64,000 bases of DNA from Synchiropus splendidus (GCF_027744825.2 NC_071348.1:15285563-15349562), one strand, 5' to 3'. Positions 1 to 19,832 are shown, numbered from the stretch's first letter. The notes: a model not told the origin generated them from the letters alone. A program made the numbers and translations.

Positions 1-2895
1 CATTCAGAATGTTCATAGCAGACAGGAGAACACAGATGCTCGACTGTCAACACTAAGAAGGTATGTTACGTTTATGTTACAAATGACTCTAACCTCAATG
101 GCTGAATTGTTCGTCCGAGTGGTTTAAAATACTGCATATGCACTAATATGCAGCTGATCTACATGTTCAAGTGTCAGAGCAGAGTTATCCCAGCTTCCAC
201 AGCTGTTGAGCACATCAGTACAAGACACAACTAATGTAAAGTAGCAAAGAATCATTTATTTGTTTAGCATTGGTTAACATTGGTTATTGGTTAAGTCAGA
301 GACTGCTCGGGTCTGTGTGCACGAGTATGTGATGCCACTGAACTGACTGCGCTGTCCACATTTAGTTTATCGGTATTCTGACTCACAAACGACTTATCAT
401 TGCTTTATTAGTTGACATTTACTGAATTGGTGACAATAAACACACAACCCTGATTCCAAAAAAGTTGGGACACTATACAAATTGTCAATAATAACAATAA
501 TAACAAATTTCAACATTTTATTCAGAATAGAACATAGAATGTATCTTTTTAAGTGAAAAGTATGTTGATTTTAAATTTCAGGATGTGGCCTTTGTCGCAC
601 CTTCCTCTTTATGATGTGCCAAATGTTCTCTGTAGTTGAAAGATCTGGACTGCAGACTGGCCATTTCCAATACCCAGATGTTGGAATTAGTGCTGCATGT
701 GGTCTTGCATTATCATGTGGAAAAATGCATGGTCTTGTATGAAAGAGACAACATCTGGATGGGAGCATGTGTTGTTGTAGAACCTGAACATGCCTTTCTT
801 CATTGATGGTTCCTTTCCACATGTGCAAGCAGGCCATGCCACATGCAGTCATGTAACCCTACACCATCACAGATGCAGGTATCTGAGCTGAGTGCTGATA
901 ACAACTTGCCTTGTCCTTTGTCCTCTTTACTCCGAAGGACATGGCGACCAGTTTTCCATAAAGCACTTTCAATAGTGATTCGTTTTACCACAGAACAGTT
1001 TTCCACTTTATCACACTGCATTTTACATGTACACTGGCCCAGAGAAAATGCCTGCGCTTGTGGGTCCTCTTTAGAAATGGCCTTTTCTTTGTACTGGAGA
1101 TTTTCAGCTGGCAACGTTGGCTGGCACGGTGGATTGTGCTCCCCAACAATGGTTTCAGGAAGTACTACTGCTGGCCCATTCTGTGATTTTCTTTATAGTA
1201 GCATTGCTGTGTGTGGTGCAGTGCCGTTTAAGGCCCCGAAGATCAGGCTCATCCAGTATGGTTTGTTGGCCTTGACCCTTACGTGTAGAAAGGTTCTAGA
1301 TTCTCTGAATGCATGATGTTATGCTCTGTAGATGATGAGAACTTCAAACTCTTTGCAATTTCTCTCTCTGAAACAGCTTTCTCATATCGTTCCACTATCT
1401 TTCTGTGCTACATTGGGGGAATTGGTGATCCTCTTAAACACACTGCCAATCTGAGAAGCTCTTTTCACACTTATCATGTTGCCAATGCCAATTTTTCTGG
1501 AATTATTGAGGATTACCAGACAATTAATTGATCATTTCTGACATCTACATCTGTACTTCACTGCTAAAAGTCTTCTTGATCGTCAGTAATATCTCTCACT
1601 GTGTTCCACGTGTCATCAGAGTGGCAAAATCAAGAGGATACGTGTTACTACGCAGCTTCTTTCCACTATTTTCTTGTAAAATAAACACGATAACACAATT
1701 TCATGTTTACTTTTGGCTATGAAACGCCACATTCTGTTACAGCCATGGCAGAGATCTGTCATCATCTGAGTTGACAGTGTCTCAGACGTGACAGAGATTT
1801 AAGGTGGTTAAGCCGATAGTTGTAAATAGCTTGCATCGCTTGGCTGACGCCGACTTCCTTGAGACGTGCTTTGTTGTGGGTTAGAATCCAGCTATTTTGC
1901 ACATATGTCCACAAGCTGAGAAGAAAAAAAGGACATTGGGGCACAGAGGTACGAAACTGCCCTGCAGCAGCCGGTTCTGACTCAGGCCACCCGAGACAAA
2001 ATCTGCAGTGTGAAAAGCCCCTCAGAGATCAATCTAACTGCCGATGCCACTCATTATCGTGGCAACCCTTCAGTCCAATGTGTGATCCTAAATTTGCATA
2101 CAATGTTGAAGTTTTCTCTTCAACACTGGATGCAAGCGTGACAATAGAATTGCAATTTACAATGAGTATTCAAAACTATCTAGAGACTTCCATTTGTATT
2201 GTCAGCTTATTACATAAGGAAAATGGTAGGTTTTTTTCCATTATTATTATGGAAATATTATCATTAATTTCTCATTGTTGTCATTATTATCTTCTGAGAA
2301 TACTTCATCACCTGTTGGCATTGTGCACTGTCTACTCGTTTCAGCAGTCTTAGTGGCTGTCAGTGCTCCGCTATTTACAAACATAATGTCATGAAATTTA
2401 TATGATTTCACACTACACATCTTTTGACATTGTCGGTGCTGGACGCATCAAACACTGATGTACCAATGTAGATTCCTGAGTTCTGGAGAGTCTGGTATAT
2501 TAGCTTTGCAGGGCAAATATATGTATGTTACCAAGTGAATGTTCATTCTATGTCTTCAAGGGAAAATGAATCACTTTGGAGAGAGATCTCTGATTTACGA
2601 CAAAAACATTTACAGCAACAGCAGCTTGTCAAGAAGGTAAGTGTCTCATTTGCCCACCTGTTCACAAAGAAGATTTGATGCATAAAATCAGAATCAGAAG
2701 CAGGTTTATGGGAATTTGAGATATTATGAAATACAACAGATTATTATTATATTGTTTATTTTACATAAGGTGGACAATAGCAAAATAAATCACGGTGGTG
2801 GCTATATTCAAGTTTTTATATAACTTTATTTGAACTAAAGCTCTTTTAATGTCTTGAAAAACATTCCTTGTTGTCTGGAGAGCAAACTGTAAATT

Positions 2896-2977
<82 letters not shown>

Positions 2978-5900
2978 GCAGGAAGTACATTCTCTGCTGG
3001 GCCCTCTTCAGGATGCAGATCGCCTCCCACTTGAGGTCATGGGAGATTATTGTTCTCAGGAAGTCCACGGCTGCCATAGGACCGCTGTTGATGGTATAGG
3101 GGAGCTGAGGTGGAGGTGGCCTCCTAAAGTCCACTGTCATCTCCGCTGTCTTGAGCGTGTTCAGCACCAGGTTGTTTCTGCTACACCACCGAACTAGCCG
3201 CTTGACCTTCTGCTGCTGTCCAGCATCAATGCCGTCCTGGAGCAGTCTGGTGACCGTTGTGTCGTCCGCATACTAGTTTGAACGCTGGGTGCTCCGAGGT
3301 GCAGGCGATGGTGTAGAGGGAGAAGAGCAGTGGTGACAGAAATATCCCAATGGGGCCCCAGTGATGACTGTCCCGAGTTGTGGAGATGACATCTCCCAGT
3401 CTTACCTGCTGACTCAGAACAGGATTGCTTCATCCACTGACCTGTTAGCACGATTGATTAGCACAGGCCATAGAACCAATTACGCTTGTGTTCAGGCTTT
3501 TGAGCCAAACACACATTGTCTCAAGACAGAGCTCGCAGTGTGAAAAGCCCCAAAATCCGCAGTGTGGCAGGGCTTCCTGTAGTTAGTGATGTCGTGTTGA
3601 CCTCTCCACACTGAAGAAGGGTTGTTGAATGCATATTTATTTTCTAACTTCTCAGAGTAGCTCCTCTTTGCTAATCTGATCTCCTTTCTTAGCGTGTTCC
3701 CGGGCCACTTCTACAGGCCCCAGTAACCACTCTTGTACGTACTCATGGTGGTGAACCATGGTTTGTCAGGTGTAGAAAATTAACCTTTTTGTGAATATCC
3801 TGTGTGTGGCATGTTGTTTTGCTAATATGTTATGCTAATCATGTTTCTCTATGTATTTTTCCCAGCTGATTCATTTCATTGTCACGTTAGTGCAGAAGAA
3901 CCACATCCTGAATTTAAAGCGCAAAAGGTGAGCTGGATCCCATGTTTGCTAATGTTTACTGCAAAAATGTCTTAATGTAATTTGTGTCGGCAGACCAATT
4001 CTGATGAACAGTAAAGGAAAGAAACAGAAGTACATCCATCCCATTTTTGAAGACAAGGTTTTCGCGGAGCAGGTCATTTGCGAGACCTTTATTAGAATCA
4101 GGTCGTCTGATGAGGTGAAGTGCTGATGCGTGTGCTTTTTTTCCTCTCCACCCAGTTGCCTGTCAACACTCTTGATGTTGTCAAAGGTTCAGAGACATTA
4201 GAGGACGTCATAATCTGTGACATATCGGAGAAGAGCGGCAAGGCTGAGGACTCAGAGGGGTCCCCTAGGGTCTTCGAGCAAAGGTAATGCACATAAGAAT
4301 GTCCTTTTGTTACCTCTAGCAATGGTTGCTGTGAATTACATTTTAGGCTTTTTGATTGAAAACACTTCTTTTGAAAAACATTTAGTGAGAGGTTAAAATG
4401 ATCATAAGATCCACTTTCTTAGGTAGAGCACACATGTTGCAGTGCTATTATTAAAACATTCTCTTTTTTTCTGGTACAATTCTCTTCAGTGTAAACTATC
4501 CATTAAAATACCTTTAATATAGTGTCATGGAAATATAGTGTAGTGGCTGCTTCATCTATACATGTTGATGCTCTTTGGCGATAATATTTTCTATGTGGGA
4601 AATTCCGAAAGGTGGCTATTGTGGCCGGGTACTTGATCTAGAATGAAATTACCCAGCATTGTAATGCTGACAATTTTATTTATGGTTAATTATAGGGATG
4701 TCCCAATACCAGCATCATACTCGCACCAATACAGGCCCATTTTGCTGTAATTGTACTCGTCAAAAATACTCGCTCATGAATACACCCGATACCTACTACA
4801 GTGTTCCCTCGCTATATTCGCAGATGCAGTCAACTCTCACACTAACAAGGGTGGTCACAGGTAGGGATGTCCTAATACTACTATTTTGCGCACCGAGTGC
4901 AGGTACTCACATTTGAGTACTTGCCGATACAGACTACTGATACGAGTAATTAATAATAACATAACTGGTGTCGACTACATATAAATGATCATGGCTTTGC
5001 AACATTTTTGTCCTGTATAGAAATGCATGTATAACTGGTAATTTGTATCGAATATACTAAAATAAGTGTCATATGTTTGGGTCATAACTATTGGGCATAG
5101 TGTCATCTGGGGAAACCTGTTGGTAGCAGTATTTGCAAGTATTGGATGAGTACAGCATGACAGGCTAATATCATCCCTAGTCTATGGTAGGCAGGTTGGT
5201 ACCCCCTTATGCGTGGCACTGTTGTGGGCCTTTTCTAAAGTAGCAATGGTTCTATTTTTTTACGGAGCTCCGCCCGCCACCAAGGATCTTCCAGTCAGGA
5301 AATCAGAGTGAGGTGTATCCCGGGAAATATCGTAATAAAACACTGTGTGTAGACTTAATTCGGGTTCTACTGTAAAAGAACAACACTGTGCCATGCGACG
5401 TGTAGAACCCGACACCGTGCTTGCATAAAGAACCTTAGTTCATTATAGCTACTAATAATCTTTTAACATAAGAAACTCAACTGTTCACCCTCGTGATATG
5501 ATAATACTAGTGCGACTGGAGGGTTGAGCTCTCTCGGTGAGAGAGATGAGAGAGATGAAGCAGCCACTACGCTATACTTTTTTTTTTTTAAAGGAGGCTC
5601 CTGCTCTGTAGTGGGCTGACAGTTATCAGCCACATTCTGCACTATTTAGACTCCACTGGAGCATGTTTTAATATGCCAAGTCTGCGATTCCATCCATAAT
5701 TATGTTCGCTGAAATAATAGTAGTTTTGCATGGAGTAGGTATCAGGTGCTGTAGTACCGATGCTGCACAGAACTTGAGGCTCAACAAGGTTTTCGAAGGT
5801 GTAGATCCTATATAGGCAGGAGGCTCAAGCTCATGTTCTGTGGCCCAGCCTCACCAAGGCTTAGCCTCTGGTGTTGGATTCCTTTTAGTCAGGTCAGACA

Positions 5901-8900
5901 GCTTGGCTTTTGAAATAAACAACTGCTTGTCTGAGACTAGATTGATTATAATAAAAGTTATCTTCTGATCAAAAATAATAATAATAATAATAAATAAAGT
6001 AACTTATTATATTTCCTTCATTGTTTATTACATTTACAACAGTAACTTGCAAAGTCGTCTTGCATGTCTCACTTGTTGTCTTGTTAAATTTTAGTGACAT
6101 TGAGATTGTGGAGGTGGAACTGCATGGCTGTGCCCCTGCCGAGGAAGTAGCCAGCAAATCGACTGGAACTGTGGAACAGCAGAGGGGCGACACTCTTGGC
6201 AGTAATGGAACCACAAGCGGTCCCCTGCAGCTCAATTGGACATCCAGCTTAAGTTTAGAGGACCCTGTCAAGATGATGGACTCGATACTAAACGACAACA
6301 ACACTTTAACACAGAACATTAACTTGCTGGGCAAGTAAGTAGAGCTTTAGTTGGCTGCCGTTATTGCGGTGATTTAGGTGTTTAACTGCAACTTTCTAAC
6401 ACTGTGGCTGCTATATATTTTGAAACAGCAGATTGCATCCCATGATGAAGAGTGTCACTATAAGTTGATATAGTTGTTTTTATTTTAATACTGTTGTCTA
6501 ATGGAGCGGGAGAAAAACCCTCCAGAGAGGTGGCTTGAACATAGTGGTTTAAGTTTGGATAATACTTTTTGTTTTGCATAGAATTGTAATAAAAAATGCT
6601 TTATTTTTCTGCTTTTAAAGGATGGAGCTGATGGATTATCTAGGTAGTATTGACTGCACTCTGGAGGATTTCCAAGCCATGTTGTATGGAAAACCATTTG
6701 ATGTGGAACATGAGGTAAGAAAAAACAACACTTCTGCCATTACTATTTCTTTGTTGCATCAGTGAACCATGTCACAAAAGTGCTATTGCAATTATTGTCC
6801 TTTCTATTAACATGAATAATGCATGAAAGAGATTAGATTCCCATAAAAGAGGGATAGTTTAGTTGAAACAATTTGTCACTTCATTACTTTATTTGTGCAC
6901 TTCATGGTATTTATTCATTGAGACTTGCTGAAGAAAGCAGGTGTGGGCAATTAAATTCTTTATGGGACCATGTTATACACCAAGAATAGTGTTGGGTGGT
7001 CACGCCAAAAGGAATGTTTAATCCGTCGGTGACATTATATGCTTAAAGTATGTTATTTCCTATTTTTAAAATTAGAATCAGAATCAAGAATCATTGGCCA
7101 ATATAATGTAAAGGCACGCAACAAGTTGTTTCAAAAAAGGATGCTGACAAATCAAAACAGGATCCTCTCGAGTGTGTGAGATGAGTAATTGAAAGTACTG
7201 AAGTGTTTGTAAATATTATACATGTTTGTATTTAGGATAAGTCCATCAAGGAAAGTCCCTTGCAGCTGCACTGCACCAAGTTAGATGAGGAGTGCAATGG
7301 TGAGTAGTATAATTTGATTTTTGTTTGTGATCAACTGGTCTGCCCTTTTTTGTTTCATTTGGAATATCTTTGACTAATGCACATTTTTGAGGTTCACCTC
7401 AACCTCAGTCCTCAACCTCAAGATCATGAGGTCCCGCAAAGAGCAAGGAATCTTCCGATTCTTAGGTACTTCAGTTGAGGAGCGAGATTGAGGAAAGTAG
7501 TTTCCTCAATTTGTAGATTTGCTGGTACCTACTTTAGGATTGTCCTCAATCCCACACTCAGACGAGTCAGTAGCAATGCACTTAATACCGGTATATTCGC
7601 CGGCCGAATATTTTTGGCCAGATAGTACACACAAAAAAAGCAACATTCTGCTTTGCGTGTGACACAAGCGCTCAATGTAACACCGTGCAGTGCAGCAGCA
7701 CCCCCATGGGGGTGAATCGAGCTCTGCACTTCAGTGGCGACTGCACCTACTCCCCTGATAATGGTGGTCAACATCTCTTCATTATTTGATCGTTTGTATG
7801 TTGTCCATGGCGTGCAGTCGGCTCAGACTTCACCATGACCCTTCAGTGCAAAGTGTGATTTACTGAACGCAGCATTTGTGCAATGCTGGCCCCCACAGTC
7901 TCAGGACAATATCTGCAGTTAAGGGGTGTCCCATTTCTCAGGAACAAAATGGACTAGAGGATTAAGGAAAGAATTGGAATTCACCCTTAATTTGTTAAAC
8001 TCTCAATGTCCCAAATGTATGTTATAATCCATTTTAGTCTGTAGCATGTTGAGATGCCGATTTTGTTTGTCATGCGGTATGAACCGTGGAAGAAGGGCCT
8101 AGCAATGTATCAGATGGGATTGCGAAGTGGCAGTTTGATAAAGGTATAGTACTACTACTATACTACTACTATACTTTTTGAAACCAGGGCTACCAGAAGG
8201 AAGTGTTAGGTGGTTCCACCAATGTTTCAAAACAAGAAGCAAAAAACAAAAATCCTGGCAGAAATCCTGGTACTGCTCAGTTAATATTGACAAAAAACCT
8301 ACTCTAATGATCATTGTGAACACAGACATGCTGTGAACAGGTGAGAATTCGGTCAAAACATTTGCCTCACAGGACAATGAAACAAGAACTTTTGAAATTG
8401 AAATCCCTACAGATTACCCCCATTTCGGTGTCTATGGAGCAGGTAGCTAGAGACGCTAGAGAGAAACGCTCATCCCCTGGCCACTCATGTCTTTGCAGTC
8501 TGTGTGATAGGTAGCATCGGCTGGACCTCATTGTCCGTCCATACCAACTTTTCTTTCCGTGTTGTTTGTTGTTGTTTGTTGTTCCTCTAATACTAGCGCT
8601 TCTCAATTATTTTCTGCTGCGCCCCACAACTCTCCGCTGCCTCTGTAAATCGTATCATTTGTCTATAACATTGTTGCCCTGGCAGGGAATTTCTGTGTGG
8701 ATGTGGCTTTATTCATGCACAATGTTTACTGCCAAATGGCTGTAGTGCTTGGTCCTAAACACATGTTAATGACTCTGTAATTACCAAGAATAATACCTGA
8801 GTAATACCATGCTGCTGAATTATTTTTCTTTCCCCCAAAAACAGCAGATAAGCAGCTCATCCAATTCACCTCATGCCCCCTCCTGGGCCCTCTTGATGGC

Positions 8901-9155
8901 TCCACCACAATGGATCTGGACTTGGGAACAAGCAGTGGAACTAGGTCGACCCTTCAGTTGACCTGTGAATCTGAGCCCCCAACAGAACTGCTTGACTCGG
9001 TTCCGGAGCAGAAGTCAACGGGCCACAGTTCCTTGATACATCTTGAGCCCCTGACTGAGGCTGAGGCTAGCGAAGAGACCCTCTTTTTCCTAAGTGAACT
9101 CGGGGAGACGGAAGGATATCCTTCGGACTTGGACAAAGTGTGCACATTTTCTTGA
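1..9155 (+). CDS. hsf2: Heat shock factor 2, 3' portion (5' end outside window)
   Basis: Stress and development transcription factor that trimerises and binds heat shock elements in the nucleus. Predicted coding exons: 1-60 (frame from base 2), 2561-2636, 3866-3927, 3994 to 4057 or 4072, 4156-4283, 6095-6334, 6621-6714, 7236-7299 and 8848-9155 (stop). All phases agree. Exons 1-4 encode the heptad repeats HR-A/B ([16 protein letters not shown], then FIVTLVQ and LKRKRP), which are HSF2-like rather than HSF1-like. Later exons carry [13 protein letters not shown], the HR-C-like [19 protein letters not shown] and the C-terminal [15 protein letters not shown], all characteristic of HSF2. The DNA-binding domain must lie upstream. 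One donor is ambiguous: 4058 and 4073 both keep phase. A possible ATTAAA polyadenylation signal is at 10963-10968. The 4284-6094 intron is filled with MITE sequence. Confidence 0.93.
446..1535 (-). mobile_element. Degenerate Tc1/mariner element in hsf2 intron
   Basis: The left edge starts with the common teleost terminal sequence CCTGATTCCAAAAAAGTTGG. Read on the minus strand, 571-852 encodes a Tc1 transposase C-terminal piece with a [12 protein letters not shown] block and [12 protein letters not shown], the usual last-Asp/Glu region of the DDE domain. Sequence from about 840 to 1535 resembles the rest of the transposase and its helix-turn-helix part, but is full of frameshifts and stops. 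The other terminal repeat is not clear, so the element is probably truncated near 1535. It lies in the first intron of the visible hsf2 gene. Confidence 0.72.
1536..2560. other. hsf2 intron remainder, no gene seen
   Basis: No coding exon is supported here. It holds low-complexity A/T-rich sequence and, near 2005-2025, a short dispersed motif (CTGCAGTGTGAAAAGCCCC) that recurs near 3535 and 14718. Confidence 0.5.
2745..2895. repeat. Dispersed repeat, copy 1 (second copy at 26125-26395)
   Basis: The stretch with GACAATAGCAAAATAAATCA, TATTCAAGTTTTTATA and AAACTAAAGCTCTTTTAATG matches a block at 26150-26240 nearly base for base. The match resumes at GTCTGGAGAGCAAACTGT, where the second copy has GTCTGAAGAGCAAACTGT. 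This copy lacks about 100 bases present in the other and ends against the (TA)n tract. The family is not recognised. Confidence 0.6.
2895..2974. repeat. (TA)n microsatellite
   Basis: Almost pure TA dinucleotide tract of about 80 bases, interrupted once by TTTA. It separates the dispersed repeat on its left from the LINE fragment on its right. Length is likely polymorphic. Confidence 0.9.
2977..3500 (-). mobile_element. Non-LTR retrotransposon (LINE) reverse transcriptase fragment
   Basis: On the minus strand the sequence encodes the second half of a reverse transcriptase. First comes [18 protein letters not shown], equivalent to the usual PQG..LSP block. Next is a YADD catalytic motif at 3261-3272, followed by [17 protein letters not shown] and EMTVDFRR and ending in [11 protein letters not shown]. 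This is the common L2/CR1-like teleost LINE type. The frame is broken between the blocks, so it is dead. It sits in the hsf2 intron between exons 2561-2636 and 3866-3927. Confidence 0.8.
4862..5180. mobile_element. MITE with TAGGGATG ends
   Basis: Starts TAGGGATGTCCTAATACT and ends with the inverse CATCCCTA, giving short terminal inverted repeats around about 320 bases without coding capacity. A related start (TAGGGATGTCCCAATACC) lies at 4694 and looks like a partial copy. Ends of this kind are usual for hAT-type non-autonomous elements in fish. I could not find a clean target duplication. Confidence 0.5.
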
Positions 9156-9843
9156 TACATCACATATGATCAAGCTGCTGTTGCTGACCCCTCCCTTTTC
9201 ATAGCCTCATTTAAATATGCCAATACTATCACCCCTGTCTTTCATGATCAGAAACCCTGCAGACAAGAGGTCAATATTTAGATTGCAGAATTACTCACCC
9301 AAACATGACAGCACCAAGTATATATGGCACATCACACGACACACGCCACTATTTTCGTTGTTCAGATTGGATGTCCGTCCATATTGTGCTGCTAAAACAG
9401 GACTGTTTTCGTGTGATACACTGTTCATTAATGTTGACTGATGATTTAGGTTGGTTCTGGGGATGCACATGTGCAGCCTTGTGTGAACTTGGCAACCAGA
9501 GATGTTTGTTGCATCAATGGAATGTTGATGTGGAAAACAAATGTGTGGTCACAACTGTGAAAAGGGCACCAATGAAACAGGATCCATAGTGAAAGTGCTT
9601 TTCCTGCAACCCAGCGATGGCTTCCATTACACCAGGAAAACCCGCTCTTGAATTTATAGTTAATGTGTGTTTATTGTTCATGTGTCGCCTCGCGGTGCTG
9701 CCAAGTTGGTGTAAAGCAACACAGGTTTCTCCGCTCATGTTCAGGGTTGATACATACAGACATATGGATATGCCACATTTTTCTGCGTACACACCCTGAT
9801 ACATGAGGTCCCCGGTCTGTAAAGACAAATCATATCTTGTGAA

Positions 9844-10841
9844 TAGGGCTGGGTATCGATTCTAATTTCAAGAATCGATTCGATTCCGATTCTCATGACT
9901 TAGAATTGATTATCACAATTCAATTCGATCCGATCCGATCCAATCTCGATTCAGGTTAGTATTTAAACCATTTTCTGAGCTGTTGTCATAATCACACGAC
10001 AAGTTACGCAACGTATTACTACTAGTATCATATTGACATTCAACAGGAAATTAATGAAGGATTCATAGTAAATGATAATAAAGATCCAGACACAGAAGGC
10101 CAGATGTGACTGCTCATGGGACTGGTGCGTTATTAGAAATATGACATTAAAAATTCACCCAAAAGCTGCTGCTTTTTCATACTAATGCGTTTTTATGTTA
10201 TTATCAAAATGAAAAAAAGATATTCTCAGCCACTGAAAGTCTAAACAGAGTGCTGGTTACTGACTTCACAGCAACCTGACGGTCGTTGCGCAGTATGTAA
10301 ACAGTTCTCTGTGGTCTGTAGTACGTACGACAGGAGGTTCCACTCCTCATCAATATAGTGAGTTGCCAGATTCGTGTAAGATTGAGAGATGTCCACGTAT
10401 GTCCACCCTGACTGCTGACTGAAGCTTACTCTCCACGTTTTCTTTTACTGACTGGTGCATGTTTGTGATAACAGACGTTTGCGAGGCACCATAACGTAGT
10501 GTGGCTCTGTTAAGTAACAGAGCCGCCTGAAGCCCTCGTTTTCAACGACGGAATACAGGCGCATATCTTTGCAAATTAAGCCCGCAATCGCTTCAGTTAT
10601 TTTGACCGAGCGTGCAGAATTACCCGCTAGTGGTAAAGTTCGCTCGAGTTCCATTTGTTGTGGCCCGGTGGATGGCTTGGAAAGGAGCGCTGGGTGATGT
10701 CGCGTCACGTGATTCGTGAGGTCGTCAAAGGGGTTGGAGAGAACCCGGAGAGTATGTGTTAAAACGTAAATTGATTAATCCGATCTTTGGACCTACGAAT
10801 CGATTCAGAATCGGAAAATCGATTTTTTAAACACAGCACTA
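9844..10841. mobile_element. Non-autonomous hAT-type element between hsf2 and serinc1
   Basis: Begins TAGGGCTGGGTATCGATTC and ends with the imperfect inverse around AAAATCGATTTTTTAAACAC plus AGCACTA. It is flanked by a perfect 8-bp direct repeat, CTTGTGAA, at 9836-9843 and 10842-10849, the target-site duplication expected for hAT insertion. The element is 998 bases with no intact transposase. Its ends match a very common teleost MITE family rich in ATCGATTC. It lies inside the presumed hsf2 3' untranslated region if the ATTAAA at 10963 is used. Confidence 0.85.
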
Positions 10842-10962
10842 CTTGTGAATGCAAAATATGGCTTTAATATATATGTACCTTCTTTCATCTGCTGTGTCCT
10901 ATATTCAACTCAGTCTTGGCTGTCCTGTCATTTCTGGTGCCTCTATTTTCAATATCTTGCTT

Positions 10963-10968
10963 ATTAAA
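10963..10968 (+). terminator. Candidate hsf2 polyadenylation signal
   Basis: ATTAAA about 1.8 kb after the hsf2 stop and followed by a GT-rich stretch. It faces the serinc1 signal at 11018-11023, which supports tail-to-tail gene ends about 50 bases apart. Confidence 0.4.
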
Positions 10969-11017
10969 GTGTGCTGATTGGTAAGGATATAGACAACAAA
11001 ATAGGTTTCTGGTTTGA

Positions 11018-11023
11018 TTTATT
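11018..11023 (-). terminator. serinc1 polyadenylation signal
   Basis: AATAAA on the minus strand, about 290 bases after the serinc1 stop codon; it is the first such hexamer downstream of the gene. Confidence 0.6.
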
Positions 11024-11305
11024 TTAGCAAGTTCTAAAATGACCGCGGGTGAAGGACAGACAAGTCACATCTCAAAGCAGACTTTACAAGAACCACTGAG
11101 CCACAACACTCATTAAATATTGAGAGCAAATAAGGAACATAAAGATCAGGATCACAGTAGAGCGTTACAACTACATGTGAACACAACAAACCAAGTGTAC
11201 TTTAACTTCCAGACACTAGAGCACTTTTGCATCTGCTGTAAATGTGAAAACACGGAAAAGCATGCAGCTCTATACATTTAGTGGTGTAGCCAAAAGCTGG
11301 CGCAC

Positions 11306-18559
<7,254 letters not shown>

Positions 18560-19238
18560 GGTGACTTGGTGTTGGAGCTCAGTCGAAAGTCAGAGATTGG
18601 TGTTTACTTCTCCGAAAATGGTCGTGATACTGTTAAAGAAGATGGATGCTCAAGCTTGTTTTGTTCCTACTCTTCTTCTATCGATACTCGCTCATGCAAG
18701 CGCACGAAAACAAAGTGCTGCCCCCCACAGGACGTTTTCGTCAAGTGCGCATTACTTAATATGTCTTCAGTGTATTGAGATTAGCTATTGTATTTGCATA
18801 TATATCGCACATTCCCAAAGGTTCCAGTACGCGTTTTGCACAGCGGGAATATGTTTAACCCCTAATCCATAACAGGGTGGCCAAAACAAAACTGCAAAAA
18901 CGTGAGGGAGAAGTGAGAACTCAAGTGGTGACTGGTTATTCATATCCAAGACCCTTCCAGTGTGGAGCAGCCTTTTGTTTTGAGACAGTTCATCCAACCA
19001 CACGGAGTTGCCAGAATAATAGGGACTGCTTGACGTTTTCTCGCGCTGTTATGCTGCCAAAAGCATAACAAGGCCTTACGAAATATACAGTAAGTTAACA
19101 AAAATAATAACTATATTGACTCAAAAGCATTCATAGTCTTTGTGGGCTTCTACAAAACTGTCACCATATCATTCACATTCCTAAATTATTTTGTTTTGGA
19201 AACAACTTCATTAAGATCGTCCCCATGCAATACAAGTA

Positions 19239-19832
19239 CAGTGGTACCAAAATCCGACGGCCGTTCGAGAAGCGATTTGTTCGAAATATGAATCAATTTT
19301 TCCCATGACAATGAATGGAAAAAGAAATAATGCGTTCCAAGGCTTAAAATAGGCTTTTGTAGGAGTGAATGTAGAGTGTCTGCTGCAAGTGCACTGTTCG
19401 TCTATGTGTGTGGCCGCTGCATGTGGGAGGGGTTGCCGAGTGAGTGACGTCTCTCCCGAAGTGAAGAGGTGCCCGGTGCGTTTCCAGCTCTGAATGTGCG
19501 CTTCTGTGCAGTTTGACTGTGACAAAGTCATAAACCAAGTAACACTCTGTCCCAGACTCGCCTCATCCCTGTCCGAGCTCCAGCCGACAACAGGACATCA
19601 AACCCTGGAGTGTGAGCTCTAGCACCTCCCCTGTGACACTCTACCAGTCCAGTGTGGAGACAGGAAAGGTTTTACACCTCAATATGAAGACAAAACAGTC
19701 AGTAAATGTAGCTAACGGGATACGTATGCATACAGAGGCTGCGTTATACACAATAACAAAGCGCGTCGTGGGTCAGCTGGTTGGGGGCGATTTGTTCAAA
19801 GTCCGGGACGTTCGAAAACCGAAGCACCACTG
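19239..19832. mobile_element. pogo/Tigger-like MITE, copy 1
   Basis: Starts CAGTGGTACC and ends with an inverse ACCACTG, each bordered by TA, as expected for a Tc1/mariner/pogo group element. Both ends are rich in TTCGAA-type motifs. The inside (CTGTGACAAAGTCATAAACC, then AACAAAGCGCGTCGTGGGTC) matches a second copy in opposite orientation at 56865-57455. Open frames seen on both strands are by-products of the conserved non-coding sequence. No transposase. Confidence 0.65.

Noticed and set aside
843..1316. 157-codon plus-strand open frame
   Set aside because: It is antisense to the degenerate Tc1/mariner element, whose known sequence explains the openness; no splice or start support.
2895..3197. 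ORF rich in Ile/Tyr repeats across the TA tract
   Set aside because: Translation of a (TA)n microsatellite joined to antisense LINE sequence.
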